The notes under the pieces were generated by a model. The model made no database searches and was not told where the DNA came from. It saw nothing but the letters and a program-made list of their open reading frames with translations. This document shows positions 1 through 6,700 of a stretch of 7,348 nucleotides of DNA, one piece after another (within the stretch, counting starts at the first letter, position 1; every line of letters starts with the position of its first letter). A program made the translations under genes and the position numbers. The stretch spans positions 1-7,348 of the forward strand of contig CAJLLX010000099.1 in the NCBI GenBank assembly GCA_905207535.1, given 5' to 3'. This stretch comes from an uncultured Muribaculaceae bacterium (lineage in GTDB: Bacteria; Bacteroidota; Bacteroidia; Bacteroidales; Muribaculaceae).

Positions 1-527
1 CCGCCATGGACTCCTGCCGCACCGCGCGCCGCATGGGCGCCGAAGAGGTGTATATCGTGTACCGCCGCAGCGAGGCCGAGATGCCCGCGCGAGTGGAGGA
101 GGTGCGCCATGCCAAAGAGGAGGGAGTGCAATTCCTGACCCTCAACAACCCCGTGAAGTATCTGGCCGACGAGAAAGGCCGCGTGCGGGCCATGCTGCTG
201 CAGCGGATGGAGCTCGGTGAGCCCGACGCCTCGGGTCGCCGTTCGCCTGTGCCCGTAGAGGGGGATGTGCGCGAAGTGGAGGTGGATCAGGTGATAGTGA
301 GCGTGGGCGTGTCGCCCAACCCGCTTATCCCCAACTCGATAGAAGGGCTGGAAGTGACCCGCCGCGGCACCCTGGCCGTAGAGGAAGAGACCCTGAGGAC
401 GTCGATACCGCTGATTTTTGCCGGAGGCGACATAGTGAGAGGCGGCGCGACAGTGATTCTCGCCATGGGTGACGGCCGGAAAGCCGCCGCCGCGATGGAC
501 AAAGCAATATCGGAAGGAACAATATAA
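1..527 (+). CDS. gltA: Glutamate synthase small-subunit-type NAD(P)H/FAD oxidoreductase, C-terminal part (5' end outside window)
   Basis: This is the C-terminal 174 or so residues of a flavoprotein of the GltD / homotetrameric GltA / NfnL family; the frame is open to the left edge (codons from base 3). These proteins pass electrons between NAD(P)H, FAD and iron-sulfur clusters, for glutamate formation or for NADH-ferredoxin-NADP transhydrogenation. Visible motifs are AMDSCRTARRMGA and VYIVYRRSEAEMPAR (second half of the NADP-binding Rossmann fold, with the arginine pair expected to contact the 2'-phosphate), VSVGVSPNP, and near the end FAGGDIVRGGATVILAMGDG, the C-terminal FAD-binding segment ending in a helix. 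The stop is TAA at 525-527. In Bacteroidales this module is often fused behind a PyrK-like FAD/NAD domain; the missing N-terminus prevents telling the fused from the stand-alone form. The family call is secure, but the exact reaction and the symbol are not. It lies 14 nt before ilvA and probably shares its transcript. Confidence 0.85.
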   Translation, partial: AMDSCRTARRMGAEEVYIVYRRSEAEMPARVEEVRHAKEEGVQFLTLNNPVKYLADEKGRVRAMLLQRMELGEPDASGRRSPVPVEGDVREVEVDQVIVSVGVSPNPLIPNSIEGLEVTRRGTLAVEEETLRTSIPLIFAGGDIVRGGATVILAMGDGRKAAAAMDKAISEGTI

Positions 528-541
528 AAAATCACGAAACA

Positions 542-1744
542 ATGGCAGAACTGACTATTGGTGAGGTATATAAGGCACAATTGGTGCTTGCGGATGTGGC
601 CCGTCATCCGAAGATCATAGGGCCTGTGGCGCTGACAGACGAGTGTAGCGTGTATCTGAAGCCTGAAAATCTGCAGCATACGGGATCGTTTAAACTGCGC
701 GGCGCCTACTACAAGATCTCGCAGCTGACCGCCGAGGAGAAAGAGCGCGGCGTGATAGCCTGCTCAGCCGGCAACCACGCGCAGGGAGTGGCTCTTGGAG
801 CGACGCACAACGGCATCAAATCGCTGATCTGCTTGCCGGCCGGTGCACCGATCTCGAAGATCGAAGCCACCAAGCGGCTCGGCGCCGAGGTGTGTCTGGT
901 GCCGGGCGTGTACGACGACGCATACAATAAAGCGCTGGAACTCAGGGATAAATACGGATACACCTTCGTGCATCCGTTTGACGACCCGCTGGTGATAGCC
1001 GGTCAGGGGACCATCGGCCTCGAGATCATCGAGGAGATGCCCGATGTGGAGGCCATTGTGGTGCCCGTGGGTGGCGGCGGCCTGATCTCAGGCGTGGCCT
1101 TCGCGGTGAAGACCCTGCGGCCCGACATCAAGGTGTATGGCGTACAGGCCGCCGGAGCCGCCTCGATGGTGAAATCGCTGGAGGAGGAGAAACGCCTGCA
1201 CCTCGACTCGGTGCAGACCATCGCCGACGGCATCGCCGTGAAAGAGCCGGGTGAGAACACCTTCGAGCTGTGCCGGAAATATGTGGATAAGATCGTGGCA
1301 GTGAGCGACGACGAGATCGCCGCAGCGATCCTGATGCTGATCGAGAAACAGAAGCTGGTGGCCGAAGGCGCCGGCGCGTCGGCCGTGGCAGCGGCCATGT
1401 TTGGCCACCTGCCCATCGAAGGGAAGAAGACCGTGTGCCTGGTGTCGGGCGGCAATATCGACGTGAACATGCTCAACCGCATCATCAACCGCGGCCTGGC
1501 CAAAAACGGGCGCCTGTGCCAGCTGGAGCTGGAGCTGCTCGACAAGCCCGGCATGCTGCAGGGAGTGCTCAAGATTGTGGCCGATCAGGGTGGTAACATC
1601 CTGTCGGTGAACCATGAACGCGTAGGCGACTCGACGGACATCAACGCCTGCAACCTGCACCTGGAGCTGGAGACGCTCAACCACGAGCATATCGAACGCA
1701 TTAAGGATGCGCTGACCCGGGCCGGGTATAAGATACGCGGCTGA
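542..1744 (+). CDS. ilvA: Threonine ammonia-lyase (threonine deaminase), medium form with one ACT domain
   Basis: A 400-residue cytoplasmic PLP enzyme that converts L-threonine to 2-oxobutanoate and ammonia, the committed step towards isoleucine. The catalytic domain covers about residues 1-320. HTGSFKLRGA carries the Schiff-base lysine K51; SAGNHAQG (75-82) is the substrate/PLP loop; GGGGLISG (177-184) is the PLP-phosphate glycine loop; VSGGNID (301-307) holds the residue facing the pyridine nitrogen. From about 325 to the end there is a single ACT domain (CQLELELLDKPGMLQGVLKIVADQ...), expected to be the allosteric amino-acid-binding part. This architecture and length match the medium-form family with one regulatory domain; catabolic TdcB is about 330 residues and the E. 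coli biosynthetic enzyme about 514. The start at 542 gives a normal family N-terminus. No Shine-Dalgarno is seen, only an A-rich stretch, as is common in Bacteroidota. Isoleucine or valine feedback is likely from the ACT domain but not shown here. Confidence 0.95.
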   Translation: MAELTIGEVYKAQLVLADVARHPKIIGPVALTDECSVYLKPENLQHTGSFKLRGAYYKISQLTAEEKERGVIACSAGNHAQGVALGATHNGIKSLICLPAGAPISKIEATKRLGAEVCLVPGVYDDAYNKALELRDKYGYTFVHPFDDPLVIAGQGTIGLEIIEEMPDVEAIVVPVGGGGLISGVAFAVKTLRPDIKVYGVQAAGAASMVKSLEEEKRLHLDSVQTIADGIAVKEPGENTFELCRKYVDKIVAVSDDEIAAAILMLIEKQKLVAEGAGASAVAAAMFGHLPIEGKKTVCLVSGGNIDVNMLNRIINRGLAKNGRLCQLELELLDKPGMLQGVLKIVADQGGNILSVNHERVGDSTDINACNLHLELETLNHEHIERIKDALTRAGYKIRG

Positions 1745-1769
1745 GAGACGCGCTGATCAGATACTTTAC

Positions 1770-1811
1770 AAGGCGGCCGGAGGCCCCGGAAGGGGCGCTC
1801 CCGGCCGCCTT
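1770..1811 (+). terminator. Strong GC-rich hairpin after ilvA, candidate terminator or 3'-end stabiliser
   Basis: Starting 25 nt after the ilvA stop, AAGGCGGCCGG (1770-1780) is exactly complementary to CCGGCCGCCTT (1801-1811), an 11-bp outer stem. Inside it GCCCC (1783-1787) pairs with GGGGC (1792-1796) around a GGAA loop, which fits the GNRA tetraloop class. A small asymmetric internal loop separates the two stems. The hairpin is followed by GTGGGGAAG with no T-run, so it is not a classical intrinsic terminator. It most plausibly marks the 3' end of the ilvA transcript, by assisting termination or by protecting the processed end. Confidence 0.65.
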
Positions 1812-1878
1812 GTGGGGAAGTGGGGAGGAACTGAAGCCGCATGATCACAGCTGAAACTTTGATGACTAAAAGCGTGGC

Positions 1879-1927
1879 GGAAGGGGGAGGGGAAGAAGGG
1901 GAAGAGAGGGATAATGAGGGAAAGAAA
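1879..1927 (+). other. Upstream polypurine segment with a G-quadruplex motif
   Basis: Bases 1879-1911 are 33 consecutive purines and 1916-1927 are 12 more. G-tracts sit at 1883-1887, 1889-1892, 1898-1901 and 1908-1910, separated by 1, 5 and 6 nt, which satisfies the G3+N1-7 four-tract rule; a further GGG lies at 1918-1920. The segment is upstream of the candidate promoter, so it would act as DNA unless transcription reads through from ilvA. The pattern is seen directly; folding and function are inference. Confidence 0.6.
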
Positions 1928-1966
1928 TGTTAATAAGGGGGGATTTTAGACAAAAGATGGGCCGGG

Positions 1967-1998
1967 ATTGTTGTATTATTATATTTTGCGTAATTTCG
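1967..1998 (+). promoter_or_regulatory. Candidate Bacteroidota-type promoter for the ctpA-mfd operon
   Basis: TAATTTCG at 1991-1998 matches the Bacteroidota -7 consensus TAnnTTTG at all defined positions but one. ATTG at 1967-1970, exactly 20 nt upstream, resembles the -33 TTTG box. The spacing falls in the expected range, and this is the only AT-rich patch in an otherwise purine/G-rich intergenic region. Transcription would begin near 2003-2006 and give a leader of about 85 nt. It is a pattern match only. Confidence 0.45.
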
Positions 1999-2009
1999 CG
2001 GAAAGGAAT

Positions 2010-2049
2010 AAGGAAGGGGGAAGGAAGGGGGAATGGGGAAGGAAGGGGA
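2010..2049 (+). repeat. 11-bp tandem repeat, AAGGAAGGGGG, two perfect copies plus one diverged copy
   Basis: AAGGAAGGGGG occurs at 2010-2020 and again directly at 2021-2031. After an interruption a third copy follows at 2039-2049 with one mismatch. Bases 2014-2033 also form a 20-nt mirror repeat (the same read backwards on one strand), the sequence type associated with triplex H-DNA. The array lies in the probable 5' leader, outside coding sequence, so copy-number change would alter leader structure but not the protein. Confidence 0.7.
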
Positions 2050-2073
2050 GAGAAAGAGGAGAGGGAAGGAGAA

Positions 2074-2080
2074 AAGGAAG
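2074..2080 (+). promoter_or_regulatory. Purine ribosome-binding segment before the ctpA start at 2090
   Basis: AAGGAAG lies 9 nt upstream of ATG at 2090, and a better match, AAGGAG (2066-2071), lies 18 nt upstream. These support 2090, or ATG at 2096 two codons on, over the in-frame ATG at 2033, which is buried in the polypurine tract. Because the whole leader is purine-rich, the local match carries limited weight. Confidence 0.45.
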
Positions 2081-2089
2081 CAACTATTG

Positions 2090-3790
2090 ATGAATATGAG
2101 AAAGACAGATAAGATATTATTGGCTGCTGTGGTGGCAGCAGGTGCTATTGCTGCGATGGTGGCCGACACGGGGATGACGGCTACTGGAGCGACACGAAGC
2201 CCGAAGGGGGATATATCGAGGAATCTCGATATATTTACGTCGATATATAAGGCGTTGCAGACCAGTTATGTGGACAGTATAGACGCGGATAAGTCGATGA
2301 ATACGGCCATCGGTGCGATGCTCAATGAGATTGACCCCTATACGGAGTATATCAGCGAGGCCGATCAGGACGACTTTTTGACCATCTCCACCGGTGAATA
2401 CGGCGGTATAGGGTCGTATATCGGCGAGCGCGACGGGAAAGTGTTTGTCTCCGAGCCTCGCGAAGGGTCTCCCGCCCAGAAGGGTGGCCTGAAGCCCGGC
2501 GACGTATTCCTGGTGATCGACGGCGATTCGCTGAAAGGACTTCACAGCGACGAAGTGAGCAAGCGTCTGAAGGGTCAGGCCGGCACGAAGGTGTCGATCA
2601 CCGTAAAACGCCCCTATGTGGCCGACAGCATCGTGGATATAGAGCTGACCCGCGAGAAGATAGAGATAGATCCCGTGCCCTACTACGGCGTGGTGAAGGG
2701 GAACATCGGCTATATCCAGCTTACCTCCTTCAATGAGAAGACCTTCCAGAAGACCCGCGACGCCCTGCTCGACCTGAAGAGCAAGCCCGAGGTGAAGTCG
2801 ATAGTGCTCGACCTCCGCGGCAACGGCGGCGGCCTGCTGGAGAGCGCCGTGCAGGTGGTGGGCCTGTTTGTGCCGAAGGGAACCGAAGTGGTGCGCACCC
2901 GAGGGAAAGGTCAGCTCAACGAGAAGATCTACAAGACCACCCAGAAGCCGGTGGATACAGAGATACCCTTGGCAGTGATAGTGAACGGCGGGTCGGCCTC
3001 GGCAGCCGAGATCGTGACCGGCGCCCTGCAGGACCTCGACCGCGCCGTGATCGTTGGCGAGCGCTCCTTCGGTAAGGGACTGGTGCAGAGCACCCGACAG
3101 CTCCCCTACAACGGCCTGCTGAAAGTGACCATCGCCAAATATTACATCCCCTCGGGCCGACTGATTCAGGCGATTGACTACAGTCACCGCAACCCCGACG
3201 GGACAGTGGCGCGCATCCCTGACAGCCTGACCACCGTATGGCATACGGCCAACGGTCGCGAAGTGCGCGACGGCGGCGGAATCACCCCCGATGTGAAGGT
3301 GGAGTATCCCGAAGGGAACCGCCTGGTGTACAACATAGTAAAGGACAACTGGAGTTTTGACTTCGCCAACAAATATGCGGCCACGCACCCCACAGTGCCG
3401 GCGCCCGAGGAGTTTGTGGTGACCGACACCATATTTGATGAGTTCAAGCGATTTATCGACCCGTCGAAATTTAAATACGACCGCCAGTGCGAGCTGATCC
3501 TTGAGGAGTTGGAGAAAGCCTCGAAGACCGAAGGATATCTCAACGATCAGGTGCAGGCACAGCTCGACTCGCTGAAAGTGACGCTGAAGCATGACCTCAA
3601 CCACGACCTGGACCTTAACCGCAAGACTATTAGCGAATATCTCGCATCGGAGATCCTGCAGCGCTACTACTACGACCGCGGCGCCATCATCGAGGCCCTG
3701 AAGCATGACGCCGACCTCGACACCGTGGCCGGGATATTCAATACCCCCGGGCGCTACGCCTCGATACTGGCCCCGGCGAAGAAAAAATAG
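2090..3790 (+). CDS. ctpA: S41 family C-terminal processing peptidase (Ctp/Prc/Tsp type), exported
   Basis: A 566-residue serine protease expected to be exported and to cleave proteins from their C-terminal end on the periplasmic side. After MNMRKTDK a hydrophobic segment (about residues 8-25) acts as a signal peptide or N-terminal anchor; there is no lipobox cysteine. A PDZ domain runs from about 102 to 175 (GEYGGIGSYIG... GLKPGDVFLVIDG). The S41 core follows, with IGYIQLTSF (206 onward), LDLRGNGGG (240-248) and NGGSASAAEIV. By alignment with Prc S430/K455 and CtpB S309/K334/Q338, the catalytic set is S304, K329 (in SFGKG) and Q333, with the spacing of 25 and 4 preserved. About 170 extra C-terminal residues, charged and helical-looking, follow the core, as in Bacteroidota homologues. 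I chose 2090 because the in-frame ATG at 2033 would add a 19-residue, highly charged extension before the signal sequence. The gene ends 9 nt before mfd. Its substrate is not inferable. Confidence 0.92.
   Translation: MNMRKTDKILLAAVVAAGAIAAMVADTGMTATGATRSPKGDISRNLDIFTSIYKALQTSYVDSIDADKSMNTAIGAMLNEIDPYTEYISEADQDDFLTISTGEYGGIGSYIGERDGKVFVSEPREGSPAQKGGLKPGDVFLVIDGDSLKGLHSDEVSKRLKGQAGTKVSITVKRPYVADSIVDIELTREKIEIDPVPYYGVVKGNIGYIQLTSFNEKTFQKTRDALLDLKSKPEVKSIVLDLRGNGGGLLESAVQVVGLFVPKGTEVVRTRGKGQLNEKIYKTTQKPVDTEIPLAVIVNGGSASAAEIVTGALQDLDRAVIVGERSFGKGLVQSTRQLPYNGLLKVTIAKYYIPSGRLIQAIDYSHRNPDGTVARIPDSLTTVWHTANGREVRDGGGITPDVKVEYPEGNRLVYNIVKDNWSFDFANKYAATHPTVPAPEEFVVTDTIFDEFKRFIDPSKFKYDRQCELILEELEKASKTEGYLNDQVQAQLDSLKVTLKHDLNHDLDLNRKTISEYLASEILQRYYYDRGAIIEALKHDADLDTVAGIFNTPGRYASILAPAKKK
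2211..2248 (+). repeat. A/T-rich inverted repeat plus a third half-site inside the 5' part of ctpA
   Basis: ATATATCGAG (2211-2220) and CTCGATATAT (2225-2234) are perfect 10-bp inverted arms around GAAT. A further TCGATATAT at 2240-2248 can pair with bases 2211-2219 of the left arm instead. The mRNA could therefore form two mutually exclusive hairpins at about codons 41-53, between the signal peptide and the PDZ domain. No T-run follows, so a terminator is unlikely. Confidence 0.6.
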
Positions 3791-3799
3791 TGAGGAGAG

Positions 3800-6700
3800 A
3801 TGACACTTGAGGATCTGGAATCGCAATTTATGACCACGGCCCGGCGCGAAGCACTGAAGGGCGCCGTGGCCATAGCCAAAAAGAAGAAGCCCGTGGAGCT
3901 GTGGGGGCTGGCGGGCTCGTCGGCGGCGATGGCCCTGTCGGCTCTGACCGCGATGAGCCGCAAGGCAGTGCTTGTGGTGGGCGATTCGCTCGACGACGCC
4001 GGCTATCTGTACCACGACCTTACGAAACTGCTCGGCGAGGAAGCCGTGGCGATGTTTCCCTCCGGCTATAAGCGCGATATCAAATACGGTCAGGAAGATC
4101 CCCCGTCGCAGATCATGCGCATCGAAGCCCTCAACCGGCTGGCGCGCGGAGGATCGCTGAAAGCCGTGGTGGCTTATCCTGAAGCACTTGCCGAGCGCGT
4201 GGCTTCGGCCGAGACCCTCAAAGAGCACACCCTCCGACTGGCAAAAGGGGAGGAGATAGACCTCGACAAGACACAGAAATGGCTGAGAGAGAACGGCTTC
4301 GAGGAGGTAGACTATGTGTATGAGCCCGGCCACTTCGCCGTGCGCGGTTCGATACTGGATATCTTCGGATACTCGTCGGAGTATCCCTATCGTGTAGACC
4401 TCTTCGGCGACGAGATAGAGAGCATCCGTCCCTTCAATGTGGAGACACAGCTCTCTGAAGGGAAAGTGGACTATGTGGCAGTGTCGGCCAACGTCAACGC
4501 CGACGACAGCGGCCGCGGGGAGAGCCTGCTGGAGTATCTCGACAGCGCGACCCTGATAGCGATGCGCAACCGCGCCTACACCCAGAGCCGCATCGACGCC
4601 ATAGCGTCGGAGAGCTTCAGCAGTTCTGCCATGATTGCCGGCGAGGGGGACAAGGACGCCATGAAAAACGTGGTGGATCCCGAAGCCTTTGCCGCAAAAC
4701 TCAAGAGCTTTGCCGTGATAGAGTTCAGCGGCGGCGGAGGAGCCGAAGGGCTCGCTCCCGAAGGGGAAAATGAGGAGGAAAACGGGGAGCCGACGGCACC
4801 GAGAGCTCCGATGACAAGCGGAGGAGCCACAGTGGGGTTCAGCTGCACTCCGCAGGGGCTGTATCACAAAAATTTCGACCTGATATCCGACTCGTTTACG
4901 CGGCTGCTCGGCGACGGATATAAAATCTACCTGCTGTCGGACAGCGAGAAACAGATAGCCCGCCTTCAGGCCATCTTCGCCGACCGCGGCGACGACATCA
5001 CCTTCACCCCCGTGATATCCACCCTGCATGAGGGGTTTGTAGATCATGAGCGGAAGATATGCGTCTTCACCGACCATCAGATCTTCGACCGCTTCCACAA
5101 ATACACCCTGAAGAGCGACCGCGCACGCTCGGGCAAGCTCGCCCTGTCGCTCAAAGAGCTGAGCGCCATAGAGCCCGGCGACTACATAGTGCATGTAGAC
5201 CACGGTGTGGGAAAATTCGGCGGACTGCTGCGCACGCAGGTCAACGGGTCGACGCAGGAGATGATCAAACTGATCTACAAGAACAACGACTGCATCTTCG
5301 TGAGCATCCATGCGCTGCACAAACTCGCCAAATACCGCGGGAAAGAGGGGGTGGAGCCCACGATCAACAAACTCGGCTCCGGCGCGTGGAACAAGCTGAA
5401 AGAGAAGACCAAAAACAAGCTGAAAGATATAGCCCGCGACCTGATCAAACTGTATGCCGCTCGCAAAGAGGAGCAGGGATTCAGTTTCTCGCCCGACAGC
5501 TATATGCAGCACGAGCTCGAGGCCTCCTTCATCTACGAAGATACCCCCGATCAGCTCACCGCCACCGCCGCCGTGAAGCAGGATATGGAGAGCCCCAAGC
5601 CGATGGACCGCCTGATATGCGGCGATGTGGGGTTCGGCAAGACCGAAATCGCCATCCGTGCCGCCTTCAAGGCCGCCACCGACGGGAAGCAGGTGGCAGT
5701 GCTGGTGCCCACCACCGTGCTGGCTTATCAGCATTTCAATACCTTCAAAGAGCGTCTGGCCGAATTTCCCGTGAGGGTAGAGTATCTGTCGCGCGCCCGC
5801 AGCGCCAAGCAGACCCGCGAGATCCTCGCCGACCTCGCCGCCGGGAAGATAGACATACTCATCGGCACGCACAGGATAGTAGGGAAGGATGTGAAATTTA
5901 AAGACTTAGGTCTGCTTGTGGTGGATGAGGAGCAGAAATTCGGCGTATCCGTGAAGGAGAAGCTCAAGCAGATGAAGGTGAATGTGGACACCATCACCAT
6001 GAGCGCCACCCCGATACCGCGCACCCTGCAGTTCTCGCTGATGGGCGCCCGCGACCTCTCGTCGCTCAACACCCCTCCGGCCAACCGCTACCCGATCATG
6101 ACCTCGGTGAACACCCTCAACGACGACATCCTCTCGGAAGCAGTGAACTTCGAGCTGTCGCGCAACGGTCAGGTATTCATCATCAACAACCGCATCGAAG
6201 GGCTATATCAGCTGGAAGCGATGGTGAAACGCGTGTGTCCTGACGCCAAGACCCTCGTGGCCCACGGTCAGCTACCGCCGGAACAGCTCGAGAAATCGAT
6301 CATCGACTTCGCCAACCACGACTACGACGTGTTGCTGGCCACCACCATAGTGGAGAGCGGCATAGACATGCCCAATGTGAACACCATCATAGTGAACAAC
6401 GCGCAGAACTTCGGCCTCTCGGAGCTGCATCAGCTGCGCGGGCGCGTAGGGCGCTCATCGCGCAAGGCCTTCTGCTATCTGATGGTGCCTCCCGGCAACC
6501 CCCTCTCGCCGGTAGCCCGCCGGCGTCTGCAGGCGATAGAAAGTTTCTCCGACCTCGGCAGCGGCATCCACATAGCCATGCAGGACCTCGACATCCGCGG
6601 CGCCGGCAACCTCCTGGGCGCCGAGCAGAGCGGATTTATCGCCGACCTCGGGTATGAGACATATCAGAAGATACTGAAAGAGGCTGTGACAGAGCTGCGT

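Larger units (their letters stand above)
2000..2080 (+). other. Polypurine leader of ctpA with a four-tract G-quadruplex motif
   Basis: In the 81 nt from 2000 to 2080 only two bases (2009 and 2034) are pyrimidines, and 2035-2080 is an unbroken run of 46 purines. G-tracts of 5, 5, 4 and 4 lie at 2016-2020, 2027-2031, 2035-2038 and 2045-2048, with loops AAGGAA, AAT and AAGGAA; on paper this allows a four-layer quadruplex. The last tract ends 41 nt before the ctpA start codon. If the promoter at 1967-1998 is right, nearly the whole 5' leader is polypurine and could fold as an RNA quadruplex affecting translation. Confidence 0.6.

Noticed and set aside
1841..1933. 30-codon open frame (MITAETLMTKSV...) in the intergenic region
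   Set aside because: It has no ribosome-binding site, and its second half is only the translation of the purine tract (Gly/Glu/Arg/Lys), so it is probably chance.
1980..1989. TATATTTTGC as the -7 promoter element
   Set aside because: The spacing between TA and TTTG is off by one from TAnnTTTG, and no -33 box lies at the right distance; TAATTTCG at 1991 fits better.
2033..2089. Upstream in-frame start for ctpA at 2033
   Set aside because: It would add 19 highly charged residues (MGKEGERKRRGKEKRKQLL) coded by the polypurine tract in front of the signal peptide. The start at 2090 gives a normal export signal with a purine segment 9 nt upstream.
1927..2112. 61-codon plus-strand open frame overlapping the leader and start of ctpA
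   Set aside because: Most of it is Gly/Glu/Arg/Lys coded by purine repeats in another frame, and it overlaps the ctpA start, so it has no support as a gene.
2117..5872. 1251-residue open frame on the minus strand
   Set aside because: It is codon-for-codon antisense to ctpA and mfd, whose family motifs are unmistakable; it is open only because TTA, CTA and TCA are avoided. The translation is rich in His, Gly and Leu and shows no domain.
5059..5901. 280-residue plus-strand open frame inside mfd
   Set aside because: It is an Arg/His-rich alternate-frame shadow of a GC-rich gene and lies over the conserved RNA-polymerase-binding and Walker A segments of Mfd.
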